From contig NZ_JAFFZO010000024.1 in the NCBI RefSeq assembly GCF_016924145.1, forward strand, positions 18,796 through 82,795: a DNA stretch of 64,000 nucleotides. The letters are read 5' to 3'. Position numbers and translations under genes: made by a program. Positions within the stretch are counted from its first letter, which is position 1. Every line of letters begins with the position of its first letter. Below, in pieces: positions 1-10,040 of the stretch. Source of the stretch: Amphritea pacifica. GTDB lineage: Bacteria > Pseudomonadota > Gammaproteobacteria > Pseudomonadales > Balneatricaceae. The notes under the pieces are model-generated. The model was not told where the DNA came from. It worked only from the letters and a program-made list of their open reading frames with translations, and made no database searches.

Positions 1-453
1 CAGCACTGATATCTCAGCGTCAAGCACCTCAATCTGATGTTTTTCCTGTAGCAGTTGCTGTTGCAGATCACGATAGTTCTGATCCATCTCGGCTTGCTGA
101 CTCTGCGCCTTAAACAGTTCCGACTCTGATTGGCGGCGGGCATCTTCGCTGGCCAGCTGTTGATACTGCTTATCAGTGGACAGGGCTGACTGAGCCTCCT
201 GCACGGCCAGCTGCCACATAGATTCAAAGCTATGCACCAGAGACTCAGGAAGCTCAGGCATCCGGGGTGTAGAATCACCGAACATCCGCATCCGATCAGG
301 TAACACCGTCCACCACTGCTCTAGCAGTCCCGTCAGTTGCTCTGGCTCTACGCCAAACAGTTTTGCCAGTTCTGTTGTACTGGGCTCCCTGCCACTTTTT
401 AATATGGCGTCTGCTGCTTTATTAAACTCTTCGGTGTTGATCTGTTGACTCAT
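1..453 (-). CDS. KfrA-like N-terminal domain / coiled-coil protein (partial)
   Basis: The first 151 codons of a gene that continues beyond the left edge, read from an ATG at 453 with no stop before base 1. The first 60 or so residues look like the DNA-binding KfrA N-terminal domain (a helix-turn-helix-like segment with a pattern resembling PSTTELAKLFG). A short proline-containing linker follows, then from about residue 85 a Gln/Glu/Ala-rich coiled coil. KfrA-type proteins are plasmid-encoded regulators or chromosomal coiled-coil DNA binders; the role here is unknown. It lies 10 bases after the rluC stop on the same strand, so it is probably co-transcribed with rluC. Family assignment is from motif feel only, and the C-terminal part cannot be seen. 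Confidence 0.6.
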   Translation of the reverse strand, partial: MSQQINTEEFNKAADAILKSGREPSTTELAKLFGVEPEQLTGLLEQWWTVLPDRMRMFGDSTPRMPELPESLVHSFESMWQLAVQEAQSALSTDKQYQQLASEDARRQSESELFKAQSQQAEMDQNYRDLQQQLLQEKHQIEVLDAEISVL

Positions 454-463
454 TAATAACGCC

Positions 464-1444
464 TTACCGGGCTGATGATTGCCCGTCTATTTTCTGCAAA
501 TTTTTTAACCCGTTTTCCAACTCATCCCCTAAAGGCGCGTGGAAAATTTTTCTGCCACCCGATGGCAGAGGTACTCGTAACTCAGCGGCATGAAGAAATA
601 AGCGGCGAATACCGTAACCTTTCATCTCCCGATTCACCGGGTCCGTACCGTACTTATCATCACCGATGATAGGGTGACCCGCAAACTGACAATGAACACG
701 AATCTGATGTGTCCGTCCGGTAATAGGGCGCGCCTCCACCAGAGTAGCCAAACCATCAAAGCGTTTAAGCACTTTATATTCAGTTAGTGATGCTTTACCC
801 ATGGGATGGGCTTTTACGATCCGCTCACCGGATTTTAGTTCATTTTTTTGCAGCGGTGCATCGACTTTGGTTTTTCTCGCCGACCACTTACCCTCAACCA
901 GGGCGTGATAGATCTTGGTTATCTTTTTCGCTTGTAGTGCCGCATGTAAAAACCGGAGGGCACTGCGTTTTTTAGCCACCATGATACAGCCCGAGGTATC
1001 CCGGTCGAGGCGGTGAACCAGTTCAAGAAAGCGGGCATCCGGCCTGATCTGACGAATGGTTTCGATCAGGCCGAGGCTGATACCGCTACCACCGTGAACG
1101 GCCAGTCCTGACGGTTTATTGAGCACTATCAGATCATCATCTTCATACAGAATTGAGCTCTCAACCAGATGTTTCAGGTTATCGCTGACGGTGGCCTGAG
1201 GCTTCTCCTCGCTCAGCCTGATGGGGGGTACTCTGACCAGATCGCCATCCTGTAACCGGTAATCCGGTTTGATGCGCTTTTTATTAACCCGCACCTCCCC
1301 TTTACGTAAAATCCGGTAGATCAATGTTTTAGGTGCGCCTTTTAGACGGGTGCGCAGGAAATTATCAATTCGCTGCCCGGCTAACTCTGAATCGATTTCA
1401 AACCACTGGACTGCGGGCGCAGATACTGCTGTTTCTTCTGACAT
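464..1444 (-). CDS. rluC: 23S rRNA pseudouridine synthase RluC
   Basis: A 326-residue pseudouridine synthase of the RluA/RluC/RluD family. Known RluC modifies U955, U2504 and U2580 of 23S rRNA (E. coli numbering). An S4-like RNA-binding domain covers about residues 20-80. The catalytic motif HRLDRDTSG is at 144-152, with the expected catalytic Asp at 147. Length is normal. The RluC rather than RluD assignment rests on position: it is divergent from rne, the arrangement seen in Enterobacteria and Pseudomonas. The ATG at 1444 faces the 500-base rne leader, so the two genes probably share a divergent control region. Confidence 0.93.
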   Translation of the reverse strand: MSEETAVSAPAVQWFEIDSELAGQRIDNFLRTRLKGAPKTLIYRILRKGEVRVNKKRIKPDYRLQDGDLVRVPPIRLSEEKPQATVSDNLKHLVESSILYEDDDLIVLNKPSGLAVHGGSGISLGLIETIRQIRPDARFLELVHRLDRDTSGCIMVAKKRSALRFLHAALQAKKITKIYHALVEGKWSARKTKVDAPLQKNELKSGERIVKAHPMGKASLTEYKVLKRFDGLATLVEARPITGRTHQIRVHCQFAGHPIIGDDKYGTDPVNREMKGYGIRRLFLHAAELRVPLPSGGRKIFHAPLGDELENGLKNLQKIDGQSSAR

Positions 1445-1944
1445 ATTAATGGGATATCGGACCTTTCGATTGATGCTGTCTGTTTAAGCTGCTATATTCT
1501 AGCGCTGCTGCGGGCAGTTGGCTTTAGCTAATTTGAAATTCCCGGTTATTTTGCATTTTAGTTCTTAGAATCAGGCAAATAATCGGTTCGAATCCCTCGT
1601 ACAGCATCAATTTTAAGAGAATTACTACGTATTTCATCCAGCTGGCAATGCCCTGAATTGCAAAACCAGTTGGAGGTGAAGATGTCAGTTGCCCGGAACC
1701 TGCCAATAAACAGACGGCAGCAACAGCCTGATCAGACTCGAAATAAGAGGTCGATATGAGGCAACTGTTTCCTTCACCGTCGATAAGACCTGGTCGTATT
1801 TTTATGCAGCCAGGCATTAAGTTGAGCACATGAGTCGTTACGAAGACTTGGTTTTCTGTGTCTGGATATATTCTATAGACACCTCTCTGTGTGGCTTGCG
1901 GCTGGATGAAGTACGTTAGTGTTATAAGAGAACGCTAACAAACA
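1445..1944. other. rluC-rne divergent intergenic region and rne leader
   Basis: This 500-base stretch separates the divergent rluC and rne starts. I see no convincing gene. A 101-codon open frame on the minus strand (1524-1829) has no recognisable family and ends in random-looking sequence. E. coli rne has a long 5' UTR that mediates autoregulation by RNase E, and the length here suits such a leader, but this is inference. The one structure I can point to is a hairpin just before the rne start, listed separately. Confidence 0.5.
1915..1939 (+). promoter_or_regulatory. hairpin at the rne translation start
   Basis: GTTAGTG (1915-1921) can pair with CGCTAAC (1933-1939), a 7-bp stem with one G-T pair. 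The loop contains TAAGAGAA, the only purine-rich Shine-Dalgarno candidate before the ATG at 1945. The ribosome site would therefore be presented in a loop five bases before the start codon. This could contribute to translation control of rne or to cleavage by RNase E itself. The pairing is visible; the function is inferred. Confidence 0.35.
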
Positions 1945-4900
1945 ATGAAAAGAATGCTAATTAACGCAACTCAACAAGAAGAGTTGCGCGTTGCCCTGGT
2001 TGATGGCCAGCGCCTTTATGATCTGGATATCGAATCCAGCTCCCGCGAGCAGAAAAAAGCCAATATTTACAAAGGCAAAATCACCCGGGTTGAACCCAGC
2101 CTGGAAGCAGCCTTTGTTGAATATGGCTCCGAGCGCCATGGTTTTCTGCCCCTCAAAGAGATCTCACGCGAATACTTCAAAAAAGGCTCCGATAAAGGTG
2201 GTCGTCCGAATATCAAGGATGTGATTGCTGAAGGGACCGAAGTTATTGTTCAGGTTGATAAGGAAGAGCGCGGCAACAAAGGCGCTGCACTGACAACCTT
2301 CATCAGCCTCGCTGGCCGTTATCTGGTATTGATGCCTAACAACCCCCGCGCTGGCGGTATCTCCCGTCGTATCGAAGGCGATGATCGCAAACAACTTAAA
2401 GAGGCTCTGGATGGGGTAACTATCCCACCAAAGACCGGCGCTATTGTGCGCACCGCCGGTATCGGCCGCACCTCTGAAGAGCTGCAGTGGGATCTCGATT
2501 ACCTGATGACCCTGTGGGATGCAATCACCAGCGCCGCTGATGAACGTAAAGCCCCCTTCCTGATCTATCAGGAAAGTAACGTCGTTATCCGTGCAATCCG
2601 CGACTACCTGCGCCAGGATATCGGTGAAGTACTGATCGATAAACCGGAAGTCTATCAGGAAGCGCTGAACTTCGTTCAGCAGGTAATGCCCAGCTATCAG
2701 AACAAGATCAAACTCTATGATGAGTCGATCCCCCTGTTCAATCGCTTTCAGATCGAGAGTCAGATCGAAACCGCTTTCCAGCGTGAAGTTCATCTGCCCT
2801 CCGGCGGCTCTATTGTTATAGACCCCACTGAAGCACTGGTATCCATCGATATCAACTCTGCCCGCGCAACCCGCGGCAGCGATATCGAAGAGACCGCATT
2901 GCAGACTAACCTGGAAGCGGCTGATGAGATATCCCGCCAACTACGTCTGCGGGATATCGGCGGTCTGATCGTTATCGACTTCATCGATATGACCCCTATC
3001 AAAAACCAGCGGGAAGTTGAGAACCGGATGCGCGATGCGCTGAAAGTTGACCGCGCCCGTGTACAATTGGGCCGTATCTCACGCTTCGGCCTGATGGAGA
3101 TGTCCCGCCAGAGACTGCGGCCTTCACTGATTGAGAGTCGCGGCGCCGTCTGCCCTCGCTGTAATGGCCAGGGTACAGTGCGTGATACTGAATCCCTCGC
3201 CCTCTCTATCCTGCGCCTGATCGAGGAGGAATCATCAAAAGACCGCACCGCACAGATTCGTGCGATTCTGCCAGTTTCCGTGGCCACCTTCCTGCTCAAC
3301 GAGAAACGCCGCGAGGTTCATGAGGTTGAGGTGCGTCACAAAGTCCGGGTTGTGGTTGTCCCCAATCCAAACATGGAAACACCGCATTATGAGGTGGTTC
3401 GTCTGCGCGATGATCACACCGTAATCAACACCAATGATGCCAGCTACACCCTGCAACCGGAACCTGAAGAGGAGCCGGAAGTTGAAAGCGCCAGAACTCA
3501 GCCTATACGTGAGCGTGCAGCGGTCAGTACGGTAGCCCCATCAACTCCGGCACCGGCTCAGGTAGCAGCCCCTCAATCTACGCCAGCACCTGTTCAGCAG
3601 AAGGCTGTCGAAGCCTCCCTGACCAGCCGCATCTTTACCGCACTGGGCAGCCTGTTTGGCAGCTCAGAAGATGCCAAAGAGAAAGCACGACTGGAGCAGG
3701 AAAAGGCTAAACAGGAGCAGGAGCAAGAGGAGCGCAATAAGAAGCAGCGCGGCCGTAAGCGTACCAACAACCGTCGCGACCGCGATCGTAACCGCAACCA
3801 ACGCCGTGACAGCGATAAAATCATTGATAACCTGTCTGATAACAATGACTCACAGAGCACATCTGATCGTGATGAGTCACGCGAAGAGTCAGGTCGTGGC
3901 CGCTCGCGCAACCGTCGCCGCGGCGAACGGGACAAAAAAACGCAGCAGGATAATGAAGAGCAGAGCAACGCTCAGCAGAGCGAGCCTCAGAAAAGCAGCG
4001 AGGAAAACAAACCTGCTGAACAAAACGAAGATGGTCGCGCCCGTGGTGAACGCCGTCGCGGTCGCCGTCGTCGCGGAGAGCGCAGCGGCAAACGCACCAG
4101 CGATTCCAGTGCTTCTGAAACTAATGCTTCCGAATCTAATGCTTCCGAAAATAGTACACAGCTGAATGAAACGGCAGAGACAATCGCCAAACCTCAGACT
4201 GAAGAGCCAGCAGCGGTTGCTGACACTCAGCGGGAGACTCAGGCGGAAGAAGCGCCTCGCAAGCGTCGTCAGCGCCGTCGCGGGCCTAAAACAGAGACTA
4301 CAGATACTGAGAACAGCACTGACAGCACTCAGACGACAGAAGCGACTAAAACAACCGTCAACCCTTCTGCTAAATCTGAAGTGGCTGAAGCGGCAGAGTC
4401 GGTATCAACGGACGTAGCAGAAACTGAAACAGCCGCAGCTGATACCCAGGCGGAACAGCCAAAAACTGACACAGCTGACGCCGCAGATACGACTGCAGCT
4501 GCAGAAGCAACAACGACTGCCAATGTGACTGAAACGGCTGAGAATGTGACTGAAGAATCTGCCGCAGCACCTGAGGCTGCAACAGAAGCTCCTCAGCCTG
4601 AACGCCTGAAACCAGAGCCTCTGGAACCAGAAGAAGCGACAGCAGCCGCTGTTGCAGAGCCTTCACAAGCTGAAGAGAGCGCCACTGCTCAGTCTGACGA
4701 AGCCACTGAGGAACAGCCCGAGCCTGAAGCTGTGACAGAGGAACAGCCCAAGCCTGAGGCCGCAGAACAAGCGATAGTTGAAACGACCAACACAGCTGCG
4801 GAAGCAGAAGCAGAGGAAGCGCAACAGGCTACAGCTGAAGCCCCCGCCGAAGAAGAGCAACCCAGCCGCCCAGCCGGTCGTCGCGTTCGTAAACGCCCTG

Positions 4901-5058
4901 ATCTGACTGCGCCAACGGTTGCGCCTGACGAAGTCATGACCGCCCGCCCACGCCGCGAAGCGCCACCGACCAAGGCTCCTGAAGAGGCAGCACCGCGTCA
5001 GCGCCGTCAGCGTCGGGCCCCTAATGATCCGCGTCTGCAGGAAAACAGCGATAGCTGA
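1945..5058 (+). CDS. rne: Ribonuclease E
   Basis: Endoribonuclease E (1037 residues; E. coli 1061), the core of RNA degradosomes and of rRNA/tRNA processing. The N-terminal half is strongly conserved: S1 domain (about 35-125), 5'-sensor and RNase H-like regions, metal-binding Asp302 and Asp345 in the DIN and VIDFIDM segments, and the Zn-link CPRC at 403-406. The C-terminal half (from about 515) is disordered: two Arg-rich patches near 595-625 and 700-715 (RNA binding) and a long Ala/Glu/Thr/Pro-rich acidic stretch from about 725 to 960, ending in another basic segment. Partner-binding motifs cannot be recognised by eye. The gene ends at a strong terminator. Confidence 0.97.
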   Translation: MKRMLINATQQEELRVALVDGQRLYDLDIESSSREQKKANIYKGKITRVEPSLEAAFVEYGSERHGFLPLKEISREYFKKGSDKGGRPNIKDVIAEGTEVIVQVDKEERGNKGAALTTFISLAGRYLVLMPNNPRAGGISRRIEGDDRKQLKEALDGVTIPPKTGAIVRTAGIGRTSEELQWDLDYLMTLWDAITSAADERKAPFLIYQESNVVIRAIRDYLRQDIGEVLIDKPEVYQEALNFVQQVMPSYQNKIKLYDESIPLFNRFQIESQIETAFQREVHLPSGGSIVIDPTEALVSIDINSARATRGSDIEETALQTNLEAADEISRQLRLRDIGGLIVIDFIDMTPIKNQREVENRMRDALKVDRARVQLGRISRFGLMEMSRQRLRPSLIESRGAVCPRCNGQGTVRDTESLALSILRLIEEESSKDRTAQIRAILPVSVATFLLNEKRREVHEVEVRHKVRVVVVPNPNMETPHYEVVRLRDDHTVINTNDASYTLQPEPEEEPEVESARTQPIRERAAVSTVAPSTPAPAQVAAPQSTPAPVQQKAVEASLTSRIFTALGSLFGSSEDAKEKARLEQEKAKQEQEQEERNKKQRGRKRTNNRRDRDRNRNQRRDSDKIIDNLSDNNDSQSTSDRDESREESGRGRSRNRRRGERDKKTQQDNEEQSNAQQSEPQKSSEENKPAEQNEDGRARGERRRGRRRRGERSGKRTSDSSASETNASESNASENSTQLNETAETIAKPQTEEPAAVADTQRETQAEEAPRKRRQRRRGPKTETTDTENSTDSTQTTEATKTTVNPSAKSEVAEAAESVSTDVAETETAAADTQAEQPKTDTADAADTTAAAEATTTANVTETAENVTEESAAAPEAATEAPQPERLKPEPLEPEEATAAAVAEPSQAEESATAQSDEATEEQPEPEAVTEEQPKPEAAEQAIVETTNTAAEAEAEEAQQATAEAPAEEEQPSRPAGRRVRKRPDLTAPTVAPDEVMTARPRREAPPTKAPEEAAPRQRRQRRAPNDPRLQENSDS

Positions 5059-5070
5059 ACTCAGTAACGA

Positions 5071-5101
5071 CAAAAAAGCCGGCGATTCGCCGGCTTTTTT
5101 A
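5071..5101. terminator. rne terminator (bidirectional)
   Basis: A-run, then AAGCCGGCG / CGCCGGCTT stem with a 3-base ATT-type loop, then a T-run. It begins 13 bases after the rne stop. Both strands have a U-tract, so it could also terminate the convergent murB transcript. Confidence 0.9.
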
Positions 5102-5118
5102 GGTTTATGATTTATAAC

Positions 5119-5159
5119 AGGAAACATCTATGACAGGAAACATCTATGACAGGAAACAT
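5119..5159. repeat. 16-bp tandem repeat, 2.6 copies
   Basis: The unit AGGAAACATCTATGAC occurs at 5119-5134 and 5135-5150, followed by a partial copy AGGAAACAT at 5151-5159. It sits in the short gap between the convergent rne and murB genes. Probably a replication-slippage repeat with no evident function. Confidence 0.9.
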
Positions 5160-5173
5160 AGCAACAGCACCTG

Positions 5174-6199
5174 TCAGGGATAGCAGCGGGGTTCTATCTC
5201 CAGCATCACCCCAAACTGCTTGTATACATCAGCCTGAATAGCCCCCGCCAGCTCAATAATATCGGCTCCGGTAGCATTACCATGATTGACCAGCACCAAC
5301 GCCTGCTTCTCATAGACTCCCGCATCACCTTGAGTACGCCCTTTCCAGCCCAACTGATCAATCAGCCAGCCAGCGGCCAGCTTGTAATACCCGGGCTTAT
5401 CAGCAAACACCACCAGCCCGGGAAAGTCCTGCTTCAACTGTCCCGCCTGGCTCTCAGATATCACTGGATTTTTGAAAAAACTGCCAGCATTACCCAACTG
5501 CTCAGGCTGAGGTAGTTTGCTATTCCGTACCTCGCAGATAAGATCACTCAACTGCAATGGTTCAGGCATGGTTATACCGAGATCCGTCAACTGCCCGGCA
5601 ATACCACCATAATGAAGCACCGGATTAAACTCACGACTCAGGGTAAAGGTCACTGCGGTGATCAGATAGCGGCCAGGAAAACGACTTTTAAATATACTGT
5701 CACGATAATCAAACTGGCAATCTGCTGAAGTGAAGACAACCCGATCACCGGTTTCCAGATCAAACGCCTCCAGGCTCTGCATGCGATCTTTAATCTCAAC
5801 ACCGTAAGCACCGATATTCTGAATAGGAGCCGCCCCCACGGTTCCGGGAATCAGGGATAAGTTTTCCAGACCATACACACCCTGCTCCAGCGTCCAGCGA
5901 ACAAACGGATGCCACTCTTCACCGCCACCGGCAGTTACAGAAACGCTTCCATCCGGGTTATCCGATATCTGTAATCCGCGAATTCGATTGACCACTACCA
6001 ACAGATCCAGATCAGCAACCAGAACAAGGTTGCTGCCGCCACCAATAAACAGCACGGGTATATTGTGTGTCTGAACAAATTCCCGGACATCATTGAGTTG
6101 TTCAGCGCTATCCAGAACCGCAAAATAGCGAGCCGAAACATCAAAACCAAAGCTGTTATAGGGTTTTAGGGAGACATTTTCCTGGAACTGAAGACTCAT
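5174..6199 (-). CDS. murB: UDP-N-acetylenolpyruvoylglucosamine reductase MurB
   Basis: A 341-residue FAD enzyme that uses NADPH to reduce UDP-GlcNAc-enolpyruvate to UDP-MurNAc in cytoplasmic peptidoglycan precursor synthesis. Visible landmarks are the FAD-binding GGGSN segment near 53-57, the type I signature YRDS at 165-168, the proton-donating Ser at 240 in GNAGSFFKNP, and a conserved C-terminal Glu in the EIEPR segment. Length and order are those of type I (E. coli-like) MurB. The ATG overlaps the stop of the upstream phosphatase gene by four bases, so the two are translationally coupled. Confidence 0.96.
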   Translation of the reverse strand: MSLQFQENVSLKPYNSFGFDVSARYFAVLDSAEQLNDVREFVQTHNIPVLFIGGGSNLVLVADLDLLVVVNRIRGLQISDNPDGSVSVTAGGGEEWHPFVRWTLEQGVYGLENLSLIPGTVGAAPIQNIGAYGVEIKDRMQSLEAFDLETGDRVVFTSADCQFDYRDSIFKSRFPGRYLITAVTFTLSREFNPVLHYGGIAGQLTDLGITMPEPLQLSDLICEVRNSKLPQPEQLGNAGSFFKNPVISESQAGQLKQDFPGLVVFADKPGYYKLAAGWLIDQLGWKGRTQGDAGVYEKQALVLVNHGNATGADIIELAGAIQADVYKQFGVMLEIEPRCYP

Positions 6200-6684
6200 T
6201 GATTAAGCTCTTTGGCTATACGGTCTAACAAAGCTTCTGAAGCAGCTTCCACCAGATCCAGTACATGATCAAAACCTGAGGGGCCGCCATAATAAGGATC
6301 GGGTACCTCGCGCGGATCAAGTTCAGCAAGGTCAAGAAACAACCCCAGATGCCCCTTAAAGCTGGCCGGACATATCGCCCTGAGCTCTGACAGATTCTCC
6401 CTGTCCATTGCTAAAACATAATCATAGTGATCAAAATCAGCAGCAATCGCCTGACGTGCCCGCAGATCACTGAGATCATAGCCACGCTGCAGTGCTGCCG
6501 CTGCAGAACGATGATCCGGTGGGTTGCCAATATGGTAGGCCGCTGTGCCTGCTGAATCGATCTCAATCAGATGGGCGAGCCCCCGCTGCTCCACCAGCGC
6601 CCGAAACACCCCGTGGGCGGTAGGAGAACGGCAGATGTTTCCCAGACAAACGAAAAGAACCGATTTTTTATCCTGATATCTCAA
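6196..6684 (-). CDS. Low-molecular-weight protein tyrosine phosphatase
   Basis: Cytosolic LMW phosphatase of about 162 residues. The P-loop CLGNICRS (the CX5R signature) lies close to the N-terminus, and the general-acid Asp is in the DPYYGG motif near the C-terminus. Members act on phosphotyrosine or small phospho-substrates; its pairing with murB is also seen in Pseudomonas. The start is uncertain. No ATG is available; the TTG at 6684 puts the P-loop at the usual distance and has an AG-rich stretch upstream, while a TTG at 6699 would add five residues. Overlaps the murB start by four bases. Confidence 0.88.
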   Translation of the reverse strand: MRYQDKKSVLFVCLGNICRSPTAHGVFRALVEQRGLAHLIEIDSAGTAAYHIGNPPDHRSAAAALQRGYDLSDLRARQAIAADFDHYDYVLAMDRENLSELRAICPASFKGHLGLFLDLAELDPREVPDPYYGGPSGFDHVLDLVEAASEALLDRIAKELNQ

Positions 6685-6807
6685 AGCTCTTACTCTCAAT
6701 ATTGACTATGCACAGCTTGACTCTGTACCGATACTGCTCATTATAAAACAAACTGTTGCAAAATGATTTGTCGGGCAACGGATGAGATAAGTTCACGCTA
6801 AGTGTTG

Positions 6808-6834
6808 AAAAAAAACCAACCATTAAGGCTGGTT
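6808..6834 (-). terminator. kdsB operon terminator
   Basis: On the minus strand AACCAGCC and GGTTGGTT pair (one G-T) around a TTAAT loop, followed by a run of eight T. It lies about 90 bases past the kdsB stop and before the phosphatase/murB pair, so those two likely have their own promoter between 6685 and 6807. Confidence 0.7.
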
Positions 6835-6923
6835 CGGTTGAATAAAGACACCTCAATAAATCAGCCAGCGCGCCAGCTTACTTAGCAAACTGGCTCTGAA
6901 TCAATAGAGATTATTTTAGCAGA

Positions 6924-7688
6924 TCATTGTTCAAACAGATGACGAATCCGCTCAAGGTCTTCAGGGGTATCAACGCCCGCTGGCGGCAGCTCGTCTGCTT
7001 CCTCAACATGGATAACCGCACCGTTCCACATCGCCCGCAACTGCTCCAGACACTCGGTCTCTTCAATTGGAGCCGGGGCCCACTGAACGAAGTCATTAAG
7101 CAGCTTAACACGATAGGCATAGATACCGATATGGCGCTGAAACCTGATACCCGAGGGCATCACTTCACGCCCGGAGGGGGTGGCAAAAGGATCTCTGGGC
7201 CAGGGAATCGGCGCCCGGCTAAAGTAGAGCGCCCGTCCTCGGGAATCCGCCACAACTTTAACTACGTTGGGGTTGAGTACAGACTCGATATCATTAATCG
7301 GCTCACACAGTGTTGCAATGCTGGCCTCTGTCACCGCACTGAGGTTATGTGCTACCTGATTGATCACCCGCGGTGGAATCAGAGGCTCATCCCCCTGAAC
7401 ATTAACCACGATATCATCCGCATAAAACCCCAGCGAGTGAACCACTTCCTGCAGCCGGTCCGTGCCGGAAGGATGGTCTGCCGATGTCATACAGACTTCG
7501 GCACCAAAACCACCGGCGGCATCCGCTATACGCTGATCATCGGTGGCGATAATGACCCGCTGAGCCTCGCTCTGAATGGCCCGTTCATAGACATGCTGAA
7601 CCATCGGCTTACCGGCAATCTCCGCCAGCGGCTTACCGGGAAAGCGGGATGAACCAAAACGTGCAGGGATAACAACGGAAAAAGCCAT
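6924..7688 (-). CDS. kdsB: 3-deoxy-manno-octulosonate cytidylyltransferase KdsB
   Basis: CMP-KDO synthetase (254 residues), which activates KDO for transfer to lipid A in LPS inner-core synthesis. The N-terminal nucleotide-binding motif [15 protein letters not shown] is at residues 8-22, and conserved VQGDEPLI follows near 98-105. Length matches the family. It is the last gene of the comEC-exbBD-lpxK-ycaR-kdsB run and begins 8 bases after the YcaR-like gene. Together with lpxK it gives this run a clear LPS theme. Confidence 0.97.
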   Translation of the reverse strand: MAFSVVIPARFGSSRFPGKPLAEIAGKPMVQHVYERAIQSEAQRVIIATDDQRIADAAGGFGAEVCMTSADHPSGTDRLQEVVHSLGFYADDIVVNVQGDEPLIPPRVINQVAHNLSAVTEASIATLCEPINDIESVLNPNVVKVVADSRGRALYFSRAPIPWPRDPFATPSGREVMPSGIRFQRHIGIYAYRVKLLNDFVQWAPAPIEETECLEQLRAMWNGAVIHVEEADELPPAGVDTPEDLERIRHLFEQ

Positions 7689-7696
7689 ATCGTAAC

Positions 7697-7882
7697 CTAC
7701 TTCGCCAGACGTTCGTCTGCGGTCAGGGTACGAGCTTCTGTCTCCAGCATCACCGGAATATCATCACGGATCGGGTATGCCAGACCAGAACTGCGACAGA
7801 TCAGCTCATTGGTCTCTTTGTTCCACTCAACCGGTGCTTTTGATACCGGACAAACCAGGATATCAAGCAGTTTCTTATCCAT
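7697..7882 (-). CDS. ycaR: Trm112/UPF0434 (YcaR-like) small protein
   Basis: A 61-residue Trm112-like protein of the YcaR family, found between lpxK and kdsB in many gammaproteobacteria. It keeps the family pattern (LLDILVCP near the start, [21 protein letters not shown], terminal [11 protein letters not shown]). In E. coli, from memory, the first motif is CPVC; here it is CPVS, so one of the potential zinc ligands is missing. Its molecular role is not established. The ATG at 7882 is taken because it aligns with the family start. Confidence 0.92.
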   Translation of the reverse strand: MDKKLLDILVCPVSKAPVEWNKETNELICRSSGLAYPIRDDIPVMLETEARTLTADERLAK

Positions 7883-7929
7883 CGTTAGTGCCTCTGTATG
7901 AAGTGCTGTAATAATTGTTACGCCGCGGG

Positions 7930-8925
7930 TCAGCGGCTGAGCAGTCGTTCGAGGGATACTGCAAACCCCTCTCCCAGCCTTGCATCAACCTGCAGATACC
8001 AGCTATTTTTAAGTGTTATATGATCGCATTTTACTGCGTCTTTTTCAGTCATTATCAACGGCAGCTGCTGCTCAAAGGATAGATCACGCTGACTAAAGTG
8101 ATGGTGATCAGGGAAGCAGTGCAGCTCAGGTGTAAACCCTAAGGCTTTCAGTGTATGACTAAAACGTTCCGGATTACCGATTGCGGCTACCGCATTAACC
8201 TGCCGACAACCGCTCCACTGGTCCGTGGAGACAGCCGTATCGGATGATAATGACACCAGATGCCCCGGCTGCAGCGTCATAGTAAACGCTTTAGCTGCCT
8301 GAGTGGTATCCAACAGTGTATCCGGTAAGCCGCCATTTACCACAATCAGATCAACTTCATTTAATCGTTCGACCGGCTCTCTGAGCGGACCTTCAGGCAG
8401 GCAACGCCGGTTGCCAAAGCCCCGCACACCATCGATCACTGCTATTTCCAGAGTTCGGTTCAGGGCGTAATGTTGCAAACCATCATCGCTGATAATCAGA
8501 TCGCAGCCGGTTTGCTCCAGCAGCAGCTTCGCAGCAGCAACCCGGTCAGGCGAGATCACCAGCGGAACATGGGTTCGACGCACAATCATCAGGGGCTCAT
8601 CACCCGCTTCAGCAGCGGTTGAATCTGATGTTACAAAATAGGGGTTCGTCGGCGGTGTGGCACGGTATCCACGGCTGATAACACCGGGTTTATAGCCCTG
8701 CTGACGCAGATATTCGACCAGCCAGATCACCAGTGGCGACTTGCCGGTTCCACCGACCGAGATATTACCAACGACAATCACCGGTACCGGCGCGGTCCAG
8801 CTGGGTTTCGAACCATCCCGATAGCGCTGTCGTCGCCGGGCTGCGATACCACGGAATAGCAACTCCAGCGGGCGCAGAAGACATAGCCAGCGACTGCTGC
8901 TGTACCAGGCCTGCTCCAGCCCCAT
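7930..8925 (-). CDS. lpxK: Tetraacyldisaccharide 4'-kinase LpxK
   Basis: Inner-membrane kinase (331 residues) that phosphorylates the 4' position of the lipid A disaccharide precursor to give lipid IVA. The P-loop GGTGKS is at 58-63 within the family motif [14 protein letters not shown]. The N-terminal hydrophobic region (about 12-28) is the expected membrane-associated segment. Normal length. It starts 2 bases after the exbD-like stop, as in Pseudomonas. Confidence 0.96.
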   Translation of the reverse strand: MGLEQAWYSSSRWLCLLRPLELLFRGIAARRRQRYRDGSKPSWTAPVPVIVVGNISVGGTGKSPLVIWLVEYLRQQGYKPGVISRGYRATPPTNPYFVTSDSTAAEAGDEPLMIVRRTHVPLVISPDRVAAAKLLLEQTGCDLIISDDGLQHYALNRTLEIAVIDGVRGFGNRRCLPEGPLREPVERLNEVDLIVVNGGLPDTLLDTTQAAKAFTMTLQPGHLVSLSSDTAVSTDQWSGCRQVNAVAAIGNPERFSHTLKALGFTPELHCFPDHHHFSQRDLSFEQQLPLIMTEKDAVKCDHITLKNSWYLQVDARLGEGFAVSLERLLSR

Positions 8926-8927
8926 GT

Positions 8928-9356
8928 TTACTGCCCGGCCGGTTGCTGGGTAGTAATACTCAGCGCGGCGAACCCTAGCTTACCGGCAACATCCATAACG
9001 GTAACCACCGACTGGTGCGGTGTTTTGGCATCGGCGGAGATAATAAAGGGCAGCTTACGATTGTCACCGGCCTGATCGATAATCGCCCGGCGCAAGGTGT
9101 CCGGCTGACTGTTCAGCAGGCTCTGACCATTCACCGTATAGCCACCATCAACACCGATCAGTACCTCAAGGGATTCTGCCTGGGTCTCGGAGGCCTCACC
9201 ATGGGCCTCCGGCAGACTGATCTGCAGATGCGACTCGTTCGTGAACGTCGTGGATACCATAAAGAAGATCAGTAACAGGAAAACCACATCGATCAATGGC
9301 GTCAGGTTAACGGAAACCTCTTCTTTCGGCTTACGTCTGAATTTCAATCGACTCAT
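8928..9356 (-). CDS. ExbD/TolR-family biopolymer transport protein
   Basis: A 142-residue ExbD/TolR-type subunit of a proton-driven energiser. A single transmembrane helix spans about residues 20-38, with the channel-lining Asp at 23 (LTPLIDVVFLLLIFF), followed by a periplasmic domain. It pairs with the ExbB-like gene upstream (3-base gap). Because the pair lies between comEC and lpxK and not beside tonB, tolA or a receptor, its client is unknown; the same placement occurs in Pseudomonas. I therefore leave it without a gene symbol. Confidence 0.92.
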   Translation of the reverse strand: MSRLKFRRKPKEEVSVNLTPLIDVVFLLLIFFMVSTTFTNESHLQISLPEAHGEASETQAESLEVLIGVDGGYTVNGQSLLNSQPDTLRRAIIDQAGDNRKLPFIISADAKTPHQSVVTVMDVAGKLGFAALSITTQQPAGQ

Positions 9357-9359
9357 CAG

Positions 9360-9980
9360 TTACTCGAAATCTACTTCACGCTCACCGTGAACTACTTCAA
9401 CCAGTTTCTGACACTCCTGCTCCATCTCAATCAGCAGAGTCTCAACACGACGTTGAAAATAACGGTGAAATACCAGTGTCGGAATCGCCACAGATAAACC
9501 CGCAGCGGTTGTAATCAGTGCTTCAGAGATACCACCTGCCAGCACATTCGCATTGCCAGTCCCCTGCAGCATGATCTCAGCAAACACTTTGATCATACCG
9601 ATGACGGTTCCTAACAGTCCTAACAACGGCGAGATAGCAGCGATAGTGCCCAGCGAGTTCAGAAACCGCTCCATCTGGTGCATAACATGATAAGCCGCCT
9701 CCTGAATGCTCTCCCGCATAATCTCACGACCATGATTGGAGTTATTAAGACCAGCCACCATAATCTGCCCTAATGAGCTTTCATTGCGGATCATCTGCAG
9801 GCGCTCAGGGGTCATTTCACCACTACGCACCCGCATCCAGACTTCAGATAACAGATTATCTGGCGCGACCCGCTTCTTCTGCAGCACCCAAAAACGCTCC
9901 AGACAGATCGCCAGAGACAAGATAGAACAGGCGATAATTGGCACCATTAGCCAACCACCGGATTGAATCAATTCAAACAC
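9360..9980 (-). CDS. MotA/TolQ/ExbB-family proton channel protein
   Basis: A 206-residue proton-channel subunit, partner of the ExbD-like protein. Three transmembrane segments are visible: one near the N-terminus (about 8-28) and two in the C-terminal half, including the conserved LGTIAAISPLLGLLGTVIGM and the segment around ALITTAAGLSVAIPTLV. I chose the GTG at 9980 because an AGGAGG Shine-Dalgarno sequence lies eight bases upstream; a longer reading from ATG at 10007 would run through that site. Follows comEC by about 60 bases. Confidence 0.92.
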   Translation of the reverse strand: MFELIQSGGWLMVPIIACSILSLAICLERFWVLQKKRVAPDNLLSEVWMRVRSGEMTPERLQMIRNESSLGQIMVAGLNNSNHGREIMRESIQEAAYHVMHQMERFLNSLGTIAAISPLLGLLGTVIGMIKVFAEIMLQGTGNANVLAGGISEALITTAAGLSVAIPTLVFHRYFQRRVETLLIEMEQECQKLVEVVHGEREVDFE

Positions 9981-10040
9981 CAGTATTCCTCCTACAAACC
10001 GGCCCATACTCTAGCATAGAGTCACACGCCAGAGTAGTGA

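Noticed and set aside
1585-1595. GGTTCGAATCC, resembling a tRNA T-loop, possibly a tRNA fragment used as an integration site
   Set aside because: The flanking bases do not pair as a T-stem (only two pairs) and no acceptor stem or CCA follows; treated as coincidence.
1524-1829. 101-codon minus-strand open frame in the rne leader
   Set aside because: No family, no ribosome site, lies in the rluC-rne divergent control region; likely chance.
3594-5127. several long minus-strand frames inside rne's 3' half
   Set aside because: Low-complexity Arg/Glu/Ala codons leave the opposite strand open; no independent support.
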